DNA of 64,000 nt from an uncultured Sulfolobales archaeon (GTDB lineage: Archaea; Thermoproteota; Thermoprotei_A; Sulfolobales; Desulfurococcaceae). Under the pieces are notes generated by a model. That model saw only the letters and a program-made list of their open reading frames with translations, was not told the origin of the DNA and made no database searches. The stretch is taken from NCBI GenBank assembly GCA_938045475.1, contig CALIML010000017.1, positions 17,657-81,656 on the forward strand. The letters run 5' to 3'. Positions within the stretch are counted from its first letter, which is position 1. The number at the start of each line of letters is the position of its first letter. The translations under genes were made by a program, and so were the position numbers. Shown here piece by piece: positions 50,824-60,615 of the stretch.

Positions 50824-52377
50824 GTGAACGCTACAAGCGTGACTCAAGGAGAGATTGTTGAAATAAATGTGGCTGTGCAGAACTTAGGTATGCAGGCTAA
50901 GAGCTTTGATGTAGCATGCTATTTCTATCCCACAATCATAGGGACGCAGAGAGTAACGAACTTGGGGATCGGGGAGTCAATAATCCTAAGCTTTAATTGG
51001 AATACTTCTGACGTGGAGCCAGGCCTCTACTTTATTAAGACTTTCGTTGATTCAAGTCGAGAAATCCAGGAATATAACGAGGAGAATAACAACTGCACTG
51101 TGGTAACGCCAGTAGCCGTAATAGCTAAAGAATTCCCCGGGATATTATATGTTGGGAAGATTTTAATTAGCGGTCCATCGCCAGCCGTCGTGGGGCAACA
51201 GGCCTCTTTCGAGATATTGATCGTTGCCACCAATGTTGGAGGAGGAGCTTTAACGGAAGTTAATGTCACAGACACTATACCGCTCGATCCACTTAGTTTA
51301 ATCTTGGGGACGCCGAGTAAGAGAGCGGCAACCTACGATCCCGATACTAAAACAATAACCTGGAATGTTGGAGGGCTAAGTGTTTCAGAGTCAGCATCTC
51401 TAACATTCATCTATAGCTTTGTCCCTATACAGGAAGGCATGTACACTCTAAACAAGTGTGAAAATCTTAAGGCAGAGGGATTCGACATCCATGGAAATCT
51501 AGTCGAGGATTTTGGCGAAAATAGCATAACTGTAGTAGCTGTTAGCCGTGATGTGAAGGCAGTTAGCCAGACCCCCCTCAAGGAAACTGTGATTCAGGGA
51601 GAACTAGTGGGGATAGATGTTGTGGTTGAAAATGCTGGCAGTTACTATACTGAAAGCTTTAACGTAACTTGCTACTACAATGGTACGCCCATAGATCCGA
51701 TAAGTGTCATAAGGGTACTTAATTTAGAGCCTGGCGAAAGCCGCGTCATAAGGTTCGTTTGGAATACGTCGGGTGTGCCGCCTGGGAACTATGCTATAAG
51801 GGCTTTCGTAGATAGTGGAGGCGAGATACTTGAAAGCGATGAGGAAAACAATGAGTGTACCTCCGATGCATACGTTAAGATAGTTATTCACGACATAGCA
51901 GTTGTAAGCCAAGTCCCGTATCCGACGGAAGTACTGCAGGGTGAAACCGTAACTATAAGCATTACTGTGGTGAATGAAGGAACGGAATCGGAGTCATTCG
52001 AGTTAATATGCTTTTACTACGGTGAAATCGAGTGCTGCGAGAGCCAAGTAGTTGAAAACCTGGCTCCAGGAGAGACTAGAACAATAACCTTTCTATGGAA
52101 CACTGCAGGCGTTATACCTGGGACCTACTACATAGATGCAAGAGCCATCCCTGTTGATGGTGAGCTGGACACAGATGATAATGCATGCACAAGCATAGCA
52201 GTAGTCACAGTTAAGGCCTCTCCACCCGCGCCTATAGGGGGAATAGTAGTTGATGCAGTGGATTCCCTTATAAACAATCCCTGTATACCTATAGGCATAG
52301 CAGCTATTGCTGCTGCAACAGTGCTTGCAACTGCATTGTTTTTAAAGCGAGAGAGGAAACGCGCTTCAATGAAATAA
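50824..52377 (+). CDS. CARDB/DUF11-repeat surface protein, C-terminal part of broken gene
   Basis: 517 codons open. CARDB-type domains at about residues 5-95 (SVTQGEIVEINVAVQNLG), 250-345 (GELVGIDVVVENAGSYYTES) and 355-450 (GETVTISITVVNEGTES). A DUF11-like domain lies between (ASFEILIVATNVGGGALTEVNVTDT). A C-terminal PIGGIVV segment, a membrane helix (IGIAAIAAATVLATALFL) and basic tail anchor it outside the cell. The reading frame continues that of the fragment ending in VRDVAAVSQ upstream after a shift, so this is probably not translated alone. Confidence 0.75.
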   Translation: MNATSVTQGEIVEINVAVQNLGMQAKSFDVACYFYPTIIGTQRVTNLGIGESIILSFNWNTSDVEPGLYFIKTFVDSSREIQEYNEENNNCTVVTPVAVIAKEFPGILYVGKILISGPSPAVVGQQASFEILIVATNVGGGALTEVNVTDTIPLDPLSLILGTPSKRAATYDPDTKTITWNVGGLSVSESASLTFIYSFVPIQEGMYTLNKCENLKAEGFDIHGNLVEDFGENSITVVAVSRDVKAVSQTPLKETVIQGELVGIDVVVENAGSYYTESFNVTCYYNGTPIDPISVIRVLNLEPGESRVIRFVWNTSGVPPGNYAIRAFVDSGGEILESDEENNECTSDAYVKIVIHDIAVVSQVPYPTEVLQGETVTISITVVNEGTESESFELICFYYGEIECCESQVVENLAPGETRTITFLWNTAGVIPGTYYIDARAIPVDGELDTDDNACTSIAVVTVKASPPAPIGGIVVDAVDSLINNPCIPIGIAAIAAATVLATALFLKRERKRASMK

Positions 52378-52936
52378 GCAAATAACCCTTCAACATTTTT
52401 TAAACGAATATGTTTTTCTTAGGCGGGTTTTGCTCCTCGGCTTCTGTGCTCTGTAAGTCTTGATCTTCTAACCCTTCTTTGCTTCTTAGGCTTGCATACT
52501 TCACTGAGGAAGACAAGAGAGTTTCGGATATGACCATGTTATTTAATCCAGTTCGAATAAAGATGCCGTACTCTACCATTTGGAGAAGCGATCTTGATGT
52601 TAATGCTTATGAATTATCACGCCGATGCATCTATTGAGAGAATACATCAAGCTGCTGACTAGTTTGCATTCACGCAGTATTGGCGCTGGTTTAACGGCAA
52701 GCTTAATTTCATAAATGTTTTGAGGTCCATCAACAAAGCTAGTGATTGTGCTGGCATTCAAATTAACTTCGGAAACGCGCGCTATTATGGGAGACACGTC
52801 TGTGATGCCTTGGGACTAATTGCACAGTTTTCAATTCCCTTTGTTGGGATTTCTATCAAACACCAGGCATAGGGGGGCATGTATACTCTGCGTAGAAATA
52901 TTGAGAGAAAATGGAGGTGTGGTTAAAAACGCCTTA
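52378..52936. other. 560-base spacer, possible gene fragment on minus strand
   Basis: The only sequence that looks once-coding is 52600-52830 on the minus strand (GITDVSPIIARVSEVNLNAS, VDGPQNIYEIKLAVKPAP), about 70 residues with no good start and no recognised family. The rest shows nothing clear. Confidence 0.3.
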
Positions 52937-53995
52937 TCACGTGTTCCATGTATTTATCCGCCTCTTCAACACTACTACTGCTACCGTCGTGAATGCTATG
53001 GTAATAGCGGCTGCGATAAGCAGTTTAAGCTCCGGAGTCTGCACCACTATACCTCCAACTGGAGCATACTGTTTTAATGCTTTTTCAACGTTGCCTTCAA
53101 GCTCTTCCAATGTGTCGCCCACAGCATATATCATATGGACTGCCTTAGTCTCACCGGGATTCAATTCTCCAAGAACCCAGTCGTAGACAACACAAAAATC
53201 GTCATATAGTGATGTTTTTCCATCAATGCTGATTGAAGCCTTCAATGGATCGTAAATGCCTCGGGAAAGGTAGTCATCCCAATCTAAGTCGTAATCTGTC
53301 GGCGACTCCAGCGATGCGAAACCCATGTAAACGCTGCCCGGCGCAATGGTCTCGTTCAAGAAGGCAACTGCCAAGTTTAGTCTAGGCTTCCTAATGTCGT
53401 CCATCCCCCAATAATTATTGAATGAATCCAAAAGAGGCTTCCAGACATCCCAGTCCACAATCCTCTTGTATTCCAGATCTTCTATGGAAGAGCTCCCTAT
53501 ATTCGTTATATAAGTTTCAATCTTAATGTACTTCTCTTCTTTGAAGAATTCGATTATAAACCGCAGCAATAGAACATTGTCGTTTGTAGTTATCTCAACA
53601 GTGTGGAGGTATCCGTAGGGCGTCGCCGTAGAGGATACAGTTGGCGTAACTCCCACAATAGTTCCCCAAGCATCGTCACCTGGACTGAAACCTGCCCCCT
53701 TCTTGCCATAGAATACTGACCAGCCTTCACCCCACCAGCCTACTGCTAGGGATTCATAGTTGTAACCAATAGGGTATTGAAAGCCAACATCGCCTAAGTC
53801 GCTATCATAGACGCCTAGTGCACCATAGTCATTGACGCCAACCCTTATGTAATTGCCTGTATAAACCAGTCCCCCAAAGTAAGATCCAGGTTTTTCAGGT
53901 GTTACTTCCTGATGGCCAAAAACCACTATAGCAGCTAAAGCATATGTCAAAACCAATAATGTAACGAATATAACTGCAATTTTTTCTTTTGACAT
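52937..53995 (-). CDS. Membrane-anchored surface protein with PVGGIVV tail
   Basis: 352 residues: N-terminal membrane/signal helix (IAVIFVTLLVLTYALAAIVVF), a beta-rich exported domain rich in aromatic residues (WWGEGWSVFYGKKG, YKRIVDWDVWKP), a short linker, the sequence APVGGIVV, a C-terminal helix (LLIAAAITIAFTTVAVVVL) and basic end. The tail matches that of the CARDB protein at 50824. Intact. Function unknown. Confidence 0.8.
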   Translation of the reverse strand: MSKEKIAVIFVTLLVLTYALAAIVVFGHQEVTPEKPGSYFGGLVYTGNYIRVGVNDYGALGVYDSDLGDVGFQYPIGYNYESLAVGWWGEGWSVFYGKKGAGFSPGDDAWGTIVGVTPTVSSTATPYGYLHTVEITTNDNVLLLRFIIEFFKEEKYIKIETYITNIGSSSIEDLEYKRIVDWDVWKPLLDSFNNYWGMDDIRKPRLNLAVAFLNETIAPGSVYMGFASLESPTDYDLDWDDYLSRGIYDPLKASISIDGKTSLYDDFCVVYDWVLGELNPGETKAVHMIYAVGDTLEELEGNVEKALKQYAPVGGIVVQTPELKLLIAAAITIAFTTVAVVVLKRRINTWNT

Positions 53996-54204
53996 ATTGT
54001 TTTCCTCCTGATATATTGTATTATCCTATTATAAAAGGTTTTCGATTTATTGAGATCGTTTCAAAGCTAAAGTGAATTTTATTTGAGGGTTGGAAGTAGT
54101 TTTTCTAGCAATGCATTTTTCCTTGGCTTAGGCTTAAAGAGAAGCTCGTAGGAGACATTAATGTTCACGATTTAGGTAGTACTCTAAGCAGCATTAGTAA
54201 GGTA

Positions 54205-55014
54205 TCATGAAGTGAAACAATATAATTGACTTCCATAAATAGGGTCTAGCCCTATTTCATTCATAACTTTTTCTGCAGCTTCCCTTGGAGATAGGGCTTC
54301 CAAGTATAAGGCTTTAACTAGCGCGATGGTCGCTTTATCAGCATGGGATGGGTTTACGTATCCACTCCAAGCAAAGTAGGCCTTCACGCCTTTTTTAAAG
54401 AGGCTCTGTATGAAAGCAATGTCTCCCGTTCCATTGCATCCCATCATTATGATCGTGGAGTTCTTTAAGCCATCCTTCCTACTCATTCCCAGGAAGGCTG
54501 AATTTAGTGCAAAGAATGGGGGTTCGCTTTCATTGAAGGTATATGCTTTCTTAACGATTCCTGAAAGCTGTTGGAAGAAGTACTTCGAATCCACATAGTG
54601 TTCCCCACTGAAAAGGTATAGTATTCGATCGATGTAGATAGCGCTGTGAAGCCTAAGGATCAGGAGGTCGTATCCCCCAATGTTTTCAAGCAATTCTATC
54701 GTTACATTCTCACCTATGAAAACGTCGACCTGGAAACCCGCATCCTTAAGCAAACTAGTGATGTTTTCAATAAATGCGGGATTAGGTCTTGAGACATATA
54801 AGCCATCCAGTAATGCGGCTTTTCGAGCTTCGCCAGCGGAGGGAAAGCTCTTTGAGAGAAAGCTCGTTGAAAACATAATCATAGCAGCTATAATAGCAGA
54901 TCCAGCAATGACAAATGCAACCATGGCCTTCGGCCAGCCACGACGCCTCTTCGCGCGCATTCTTCTCGACGCTCGATCCTTCTCCTTCATAAAGCTCCTC
55001 TCAGCCCTTACCAC
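54205..55014 (-). CDS. Membrane-anchored caspase/CHAT-like domain protein (tentative)
   Basis: 269 residues: basic cytoplasmic tail, one membrane helix (MVAFVIAGSAIIAAMIMF), then an exterior domain. YDLLILRLHSAIYIDRIL followed about 70 residues later by TIIMMGCNGTGDIAFIQSLF and KGVKAYFAWSGYVNPSHAD has the His...Cys arrangement and the end pattern of clan CD proteases such as CHAT and gingipain-like domains. The His is followed by Ser rather than Gly. Protease activity is inferred, not shown. It lies next to the surface protein genes. Confidence 0.6.
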   Translation of the reverse strand: MVRAERSFMKEKDRASRRMRAKRRRGWPKAMVAFVIAGSAIIAAMIMFSTSFLSKSFPSAGEARKAALLDGLYVSRPNPAFIENITSLLKDAGFQVDVFIGENVTIELLENIGGYDLLILRLHSAIYIDRILYLFSGEHYVDSKYFFQQLSGIVKKAYTFNESEPPFFALNSAFLGMSRKDGLKNSTIIMMGCNGTGDIAFIQSLFKKGVKAYFAWSGYVNPSHADKATIALVKALYLEALSPREAAEKVMNEIGLDPIYGSQLYCFTS

Positions 55015-55418
55015 TCAACCCTAAGTATCCCTCTCCATCCATCTATAAATCTCTCAACCTCGTGAAAGCGAAAAACATGTAAGCACTTCCCATTTTGAAA
55101 AAGGAAGCATAGTCTAAAGCGCTCAACAACCATCACTCATACATTACATCACTACATAATCATCTACACACTATTTAGGAGAAGAAACTATTGCTTCCCT
55201 ATGAAGTAAGTTAGGCTGAAGCTCTTCCTATCGAAAGCCCACTAGCTTGATCTAAGCATTACGTAAGGACGAGAGAATGCTCATGCATAAAAATACCTCG
55301 AAAAAGGATCGCTGTTATGGGGGCACTAATGATAATTGAGTTGAGGGAGCGTGATCCACGGATGGAGCATCTAATGGTTGTTACTGTACTGCATAAATGC
55401 TATGCATAAAGCAAGTGC
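55015..55418. other. 404-base spacer
   Basis: Upstream of the caspase-like gene and downstream of guaB. No ORF with coding character, tRNA or repeat noticed. Confidence 0.45.
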
Positions 55419-56936
55419 TTAGTCCTCTCTAGAGTCCTTGATTGTCTCCCTCAACGTTGCTGCTATAAACTTTGCTTTAATCCACAGCTCCTCAATGTTT
55501 CTTGCACCTGCGTAGCCTAGTCCTGCCCTTATTGCTTCAACCATTTCCCTCACTACGCTGTAGACGCTGCCTCGGTATGCGACGAGGCCTTCAATGCCTT
55601 CCGGGACTCTCTTAGCTATCCTGGAGTATCTGTCTACTGCAAACCTCTTCTCCATGGCCCCCCTGCTCGCCATGCCTCTATAAGGCTTGTATAGCTTCCC
55701 GCCTACAGCTATCAGTGGGGCTGATGCTTCGTCGGCTCCAGCTAGTGCGTAGCCAAGCATAGCTGCGCTAGCTCCCGCCGCCAAGGCCTTGACGACGTCG
55801 CCTGGCCCTCTAATGCCTCCATCAGCTATTACTGGCACTCTAACCCCCAGCTTCTCAAGGGCGTCTCTAGCTGAAGCAACTGCCCAGAGCGTTGGTGCAT
55901 ATGCCCCCGCTACTTTCGGCGTAGTGCATATGGAGCCTCCTCCAATGCCTACTCTAAGGCCTCCCAGCTTTTCGATTGAAGCAACAGTATCTTCAACGGC
56001 TTCTTCAGCGCCTACGTTTCCAGCAATGAAGTCTGCTGAAGTCTCTTCTGTGAGCTTCCTAGCGTTCCTCAATACTTCAGCGTTGTGGAAGTGAGCTACG
56101 TCTGAGACGAGAGCATCGACGTACTTATCCAATGCCTTAGCTCTATCTATGTCGAATGGAGATACTGCTGCAGCCACGAGGAGCCTGCCGTCGGCGTCCA
56201 GCGCCGGCGTCAGCTCCTCCAATGCGTCGTAGTAGGCGAGAGTGCCTAAGTAAGCTCCATCCCTAGACACTACTGCAGTAGTGTCACGCCCTCCTCTTAC
56301 AAGCCTATCCCTAGCTTCCTTAATTCCATCGACATTGAAGACCTCTGCCTGCTTAACGAACTGCCCCACGGGCTTAAGGCCATCCATGCACTCCTCCAGT
56401 GCTTTAAAACTCACGTATCCCAGGACTACTCCCCCATCAACTACTGGAATATCCCTGAGCTTCAAGTCCCTCAGCTTAATCAAGGCGTTGCCGCAGGGCT
56501 CCCCTGGCTCGACGTAGAGGCTTCTAAGCCTAGCTGGAGGATGCTCCTTAACTCTCTTAACAACTTCAACTTGCTTCTCTCGCTCCATGTTTCTGTGAAC
56601 CACTCCTATGCCGCCGAGTAGAGCCATGGCTAAAGCCATCTCAAACTCCGTAACGGTATCCATAGGGGATGAAGCGAGAGGTGTGGAGAGCCTTACGCTT
56701 ACCGCGAACTTAGTCGTGAGGTCAACAGCGCTTGGCTCAATGAGAGCCATTGAGGGCAGTAAGTAAACGTCGTCGAAGCCGAGCGCTCTAGCAGCACCTA
56801 AGAGCTTCTCCTTGAAGGAGGGCATAGCCTCAAACTCCTCTCGCCATTGAATGAGCCCTGGGGCCTCGTTGAAATCACTATACCTCGCCATCCACTGACG
56901 CTGAGCGGACCCGGCACTGCCATCACGCACCTTCAC
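55419..56936 (-). CDS. guaB: IMP dehydrogenase family protein
   Basis: Oxidises IMP to XMP for GTP synthesis. LGFDDVYLLPS near the start, two CBS domains inserted at about 150-260, active-site loop GIGGGSICTTPKVAG with the catalytic Cys, phosphate site ADGGIRGPGDVVKALAAGA, and YRGMASRGAM. 505 residues in the longest form; ATG starts further in (MARYSD or MPSFKEK) are more family-like. This gene looks clearly richer in G+C than its neighbours, so it may have come by transfer or escaped the local drift. Confidence 0.92.
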   Translation of the reverse strand: MKVRDGSAGSAQRQWMARYSDFNEAPGLIQWREEFEAMPSFKEKLLGAARALGFDDVYLLPSMALIEPSAVDLTTKFAVSVRLSTPLASSPMDTVTEFEMALAMALLGGIGVVHRNMEREKQVEVVKRVKEHPPARLRSLYVEPGEPCGNALIKLRDLKLRDIPVVDGGVVLGYVSFKALEECMDGLKPVGQFVKQAEVFNVDGIKEARDRLVRGGRDTTAVVSRDGAYLGTLAYYDALEELTPALDADGRLLVAAAVSPFDIDRAKALDKYVDALVSDVAHFHNAEVLRNARKLTEETSADFIAGNVGAEEAVEDTVASIEKLGGLRVGIGGGSICTTPKVAGAYAPTLWAVASARDALEKLGVRVPVIADGGIRGPGDVVKALAAGASAAMLGYALAGADEASAPLIAVGGKLYKPYRGMASRGAMEKRFAVDRYSRIAKRVPEGIEGLVAYRGSVYSVVREMVEAIRAGLGYAGARNIEELWIKAKFIAATLRETIKDSRED

Positions 56937-57007
56937 TACAGTACTGCCTCGGGCTTGTTAAAAAGCTTAACCAGCTGGCATCGCGGTAAGAGACGTTCCT
57001 CCCGCTC

Positions 57008-57054
57008 TCAGCGTTCAAACGCCTCGCAATGCCTTCACGAAGTGTGAACGCTGA
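57008..57054. repeat. Inverted repeat TCAGCGTTCA ... TGAACGCTGA
   Basis: A perfect 10-base inverted repeat with a 27-base loop in the spacer upstream of guaB. The loop contains TTCACGAAGTGTGAA, allowing an alternative smaller hairpin. It could be an RNA hairpin, an operator for guaB, or the end of another lost element. Confidence 0.4.
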
Positions 57055-57254
57055 TGTAGCTTCAGCTGAGAGGGATGCGGGGGCGAAGTGCGTTAACGCA
57101 CGGTATGCTACGTACTCCTAGCTTCAATTGCTGAAATCATTGGAGACCTTAGTTTAAGCTAGCGGAAGCCTAGTTAACTAAGCAGCTACTAGTAGAACCA
57201 AACCGCGCTCTTTTCTAAAATGTAAGTGGAAGTAAGGAAAAAAATGTTTTGAGC

Positions 57255-57638
57255 TTAAAGCGATCGCTGAGGCGCAGAAGCCTTCAATTGATCGCTTTTA
57301 AATTCATATTTTGCTCTATTAGCCAACAGGGCTTCTCTCGCATGCTGTATTATCTTATTCCCCTTAATCAATTTGCGGAGGTAGGATATTGGTGGAAAGC
57401 TTATTGCTTGTTGAGGGCAAACGTTCATGCATGTAGTGCAGCCAACTACGCAATTTGATGGATTAGCTACAATAGACAAGTTCCTTTCATAGTCAAACCT
57501 GAATACTCCCCGCCCACAGATCATGACGCATATGCCGCAGCCTATGCAAAGCTCTGGCTCCACTGCTGGATACCAGTCTATCTCCCCGCGAGGTATGCCT
57601 ATCCATGTCTGTTTAGCAGCGCCTTCAGAGTTCCCCAT
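57255..57638 (-). CDS. Ferredoxin-like protein with two [4Fe-4S] motifs
   Basis: 127 residues. CIGCGICVMICGRGVF and CVVGCTTCMNVCPQQAISF supply the cysteines for two clusters, though the spacing in the second is slightly extended. A C-terminal helix-rich tail of about 45 residues follows. The N-terminus WIGIPRGEIDWYPAVEPE is typical of archaeal ferredoxin-like proteins that serve an unknown oxidoreductase. Its ATG overlaps the stop of the small gene upstream. Confidence 0.9.
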   Translation of the reverse strand: MGNSEGAAKQTWIGIPRGEIDWYPAVEPELCIGCGICVMICGRGVFRFDYERNLSIVANPSNCVVGCTTCMNVCPQQAISFPPISYLRKLIKGNKIIQHAREALLANRAKYEFKSDQLKASAPQRSL

Positions 57639-57829
57639 CAGTTACCCACCCTCCTTAGGGCTTCTTCAAATGCCTTCCCGCTTAGAAAAACCCCTGCTGC
57701 TACGTCACTACCGGTTACTACGGCTTGACTTGCCGTTAAGCCATGCTCAACTAGCTTCAAGCCCACTCCACAACAGACTTCAGCTTCTACCCTGCCCTCA
57801 ATCTTGCTCCAGCGCTTCACGCTTAACAC
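57638..57829 (-). CDS. Small Cys-containing protein upstream of the ferredoxin
   Basis: 63 residues: KRWSKIEGRVEAEVCCGVGL, KLVEHGLTASQAVVTGSDVA. A CC pair and a helical C-terminal half. It is translationally coupled to the ferredoxin gene (stop and start overlap), so it probably works with it, perhaps as a redox or metal partner. Family not recognised. Confidence 0.6.
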   Translation of the reverse strand: MLSVKRWSKIEGRVEAEVCCGVGLKLVEHGLTASQAVVTGSDVAAGVFLSGKAFEEALRRVGN

Positions 57830-58233
57830 CTAGCTTGATTAGTAATGGCTCTAGAAATATTTAAGTATAATGCAGTTATTTATAGAATCCTCCCACTGTA
57901 TAGAGAGTGTAAGGAAGCATTGAAGTGATTGAGCCACTCCACTCACTACAAAAGTTAGGGTAAGCGATAAGAATTAGCGGCAAAAGATCTTTGCAGGCTT
58001 CAACGTTTAACTAGACTCTTCCCCAACGATTGTTAGTCCCAAGTCGCCAACAGTATCTACATCAAGCACAATTCTATTTGCTCACAAGATGCATTAAAAC
58101 TCTAAGGGGGAATGTTGCATACATTCTCCACACTCCCTTTAAGCCTCTGATTAATGGTGAGACACGTGGCTTCTCATAGCCTGAAGCAAGGCTTAAAGAG
58201 AGCGCCTTCAGTATGGCTCATCCGTGTCTCCTT
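57830..58233. other. 404-base spacer
   Basis: Between the small Cys protein start and the methyltransferase stop. No coding sequence, tRNA or repeat recognised. Confidence 0.45.
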
Positions 58234-58899
58234 CTATTGCTTAGAATAGTCTTTTTCGAAAATACCGATAACTACTACTTTATCTCTAGAGTCCTTGGCT
58301 TCTTCCCATGTTGTCTCAACCCATATGTTGTTCTTCTTATCGATTCGCTTTAAACAATACGTTTTCGTGAACTCTATTCGCCCTTCTTTAAGCATTCTAT
58401 CTAGCTCGGAGTGATGGCCTAGCGGTATTGTAACGACTAGCTTTCCACCGGGGGCGAGGAGGTTCTTTAAATGCTCAATAGCTTTAAGGGCTTTCACAGG
58501 TTCCCGCGGCTCCGGTGGATCCCAGCCGATGTGTTCTATTGTTGAAATACTTATAATTAAGTCGTATTTCCCGCCTGGTTGAAAGGACAGTATGTCCTCA
58601 TTGATTACGCCCCTACCCTTCTCATACTTATCCACGATATCGTGGCTTACGGGGAAGTAGTGGGGTAGGACATTCCCTACTTCGAGAATTTCCTTATCCT
58701 TAAACTCACTCAACACTCCCCAGATAATGGGGATTTCTACTGCCCTCGACTTATTCCAAGTCCTGTTATACCTATGTATGAAGTACTTGTAGGTACGTCC
58801 TTGAAATGTAAAGGTTCTCGAAGATCTCGAAATTCTGTAATGCCAACAAAGCAACAGGGATGCGGGGAACCATATAATGTACTTAAGCAACCTCTCCAA
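58234..58899 (-). CDS. SAM-dependent methyltransferase (class I)
   Basis: 221 residues. Motif I ILEVGNVLPHYF (a variant of the glycine-rich loop), ILSFQPGGKYDLIISISTIEHIG for motifs II/III, and LAPGGKLVVTIPLG for motif IV. An N-terminal hydrophobic stretch (YIIWFPASLLLCW) might be a membrane contact or lie before the true start. It resembles methyltransferases of surface polysaccharide clusters, but no glycosyltransferase adjoins. Confidence 0.75.
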   Translation of the reverse strand: MERLLKYIIWFPASLLLCWHYRISRSSRTFTFQGRTYKYFIHRYNRTWNKSRAVEIPIIWGVLSEFKDKEILEVGNVLPHYFPVSHDIVDKYEKGRGVINEDILSFQPGGKYDLIISISTIEHIGWDPPEPREPVKALKAIEHLKNLLAPGGKLVVTIPLGHHSELDRMLKEGRIEFTKTYCLKRIDKKNNIWVETTWEEAKDSRDKVVVIGIFEKDYSKQ

Positions 58900-59255
58900 C
58901 CCCTCTTATTTAAGACATCCATAGCTTCATGCAACAGTACCTCCATCTTCCATCGCAATACTTTTACTGCCCTAAACACTATTGCACCCCATCTCTACAG
59001 TATCTACCCCCCTTCCCCTTTATTATAGTAGCAATCAGTGCCCCACTTCATGAAGAGCTCTGGAAGCAGCATCCATGAATGGAGTCTCTGCATGGATGAA
59101 TTTGTATGCAAAGACTGTGTAGCTTTACAGTATATAGCGTGGTTTTCCTATGGTTGTGGGCGCGATATTCCGAAAAATGTTATTTCCTCCCAAATAGGAA
59201 TTAATGGAAGTGGCTCTCAAAACTACTATTTAGCGCAAAAGTGCAGATACTGTTA
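58900..59255. other. 356-base spacer with shadow ORFs
   Basis: Track ORFs here lack protein-like composition. The + strand just upstream of 59256 may be the lost 5' end of the fragment that follows. Confidence 0.35.
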
Positions 59256-59488
59256 GAGTAATTACGAACGTGTTCCTTGCTCCCGGCCTATACAAAAACA
59301 TTAAGAAAAGTGTTATAGATGGCGTTAGGGTCAGTGAGTTAGACATCTGCGACCCCTCGCTTAAAGAGAAAATACTCAAACATTATCGCAGCATCGTTAA
59401 ATTACGGGCTTTAAAGGAATCGCTTTACTCTCATCGGCTCTCCATAAACGGGGGGATTACGTGCTATTCCATAATGCTGGTAGGATAA
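59256..59488 (+). pseudogene. Gene fragment of unknown function
   Basis: Reads VITNVFLAPGLYKNIKKSVI, DGVRVSELDICDPSLKEKIL, KHYRSIVKLRALKES, with normal amino-acid composition and good charge pattern, then decays. It may be the N-terminal part of the broken gene that follows at 59617, since both are on the + strand, but the link is not proven. Confidence 0.4.
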
Positions 59489-59616
59489 CCCACGTCGGCA
59501 GAGAGAGTTTTAAGCATCCATTCCCCAATGAACTGGAGCCAGGACAAGTGGAATTCAGCAGCTGCCTAGCTGAAAGCGTTTGAGGCAAGGATGTAGACAG
59601 CAAGACATGGCCTTAC

Positions 59617-60178
59617 ATGATCTTCTTGGAAGACGTTAGAGAAATAGATCTTCCATTAGCTAAGCTTAGTGAGTTAACGAGGTATAGAATGAAGGCTGTA
59701 GCTGGATTTATGAAAGTGAGCAACGAAAAGGCGCGGAAAATAATTAAGTACCTACAGCAAATCTATGCTAAGCCCCCCATTGCACATGCGTCAAAGCCAC
59801 CTCAAGAACTTCAACACGATCGAATAATCGACATCATTTACGCGCTCGGCGAGCTCATAGGGTATAAGCCTGAGAAAAAGTGGAGGCATGAAGGATACAG
59901 GTTCGACGTAGTGTGGTTTAAGCCACCTAGAGTTGGCCCGAAGTACGTGTTCGAGGTCCATTTAAGGGGGAGTTTAGAGGCTGCCTTACTAAGGCTTAAG
60001 CATGCTCACGATATTCCTGTTTCAACGGAAGACAAGCTTACGGTTTAAATTTCTAGGCGGGCTCCACGAACTTAAGGATAAAGTAACTTTATTGGACATT
60101 AAAGATATTGGAGAATTCTATGAATTTAAAGGAAGATTCAAATGGCTTGAAAGGAGATTTGGGCTAAGGCCTACATAA
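59617..60178 (+). pseudogene. Broken gene, restriction-endonuclease-like fold (tentative)
   Basis: 59617-60048 reads EIDLPLAKLSELTRYRMKAV then EGYRFDVVWFKPPRVGPKYV and FEVHLRGSLEAALLRLKHAH, a D...ExH arrangement recalling PD-(D/E)XK nuclease-like archaeal proteins. A frameshift near 60045 restores LGGLHELKDKVTLLDIKDIG and EFYEFKGRFKWLERRFGLRP before TAA at 60176-60178. So the original product had at least 50 more residues. Function uncertain. Confidence 0.6.
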
Positions 60179-60615
60179 GCTAGCTCGTTTATATGTGAGG
60201 CGAGCTATATTCTTGCGTCATCCTTCAGAAGCTCATTCATCAATGTCCATTCCGCTGTGAGAGGACTTTAAGAAGCTATGCGTAGACATAACTATAAGGC
60301 TCTTGATGGCGTTTAACGCAAGCATCGCTTCCTCAGGTACTTCTACGAGCGTACATTAGCTTATGGATATTCAATAATGAAGCCTTTCTGTATAGATGGG
60401 ATTGTGTGTAGAGTAGAGGAAACCGGGGGGGTAATTCGTGGAGGCGGGGGCTTGTGTACTTATGTTCTTGGCGCATTACCTCATTGCCTACCTCGGACCT
60501 TGCCGGTGTCAGCAGGGGTGAACGCGTACTTAAGGCATGGAGAACTTCAAGCTTTAAAGTCTCTCCTCAAATGGCATCACTCAACAAGAGCTAAAGGCGT
60601 CTACTCATATCATAT
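60179..60615. other. 437-base region, no convincing gene
   Basis: The track ORF 60377-60619 has an odd composition (runs of Gly, many Cys and Pro) and no family match I know. It is best seen as non-coding or decayed. Confidence 0.4.
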
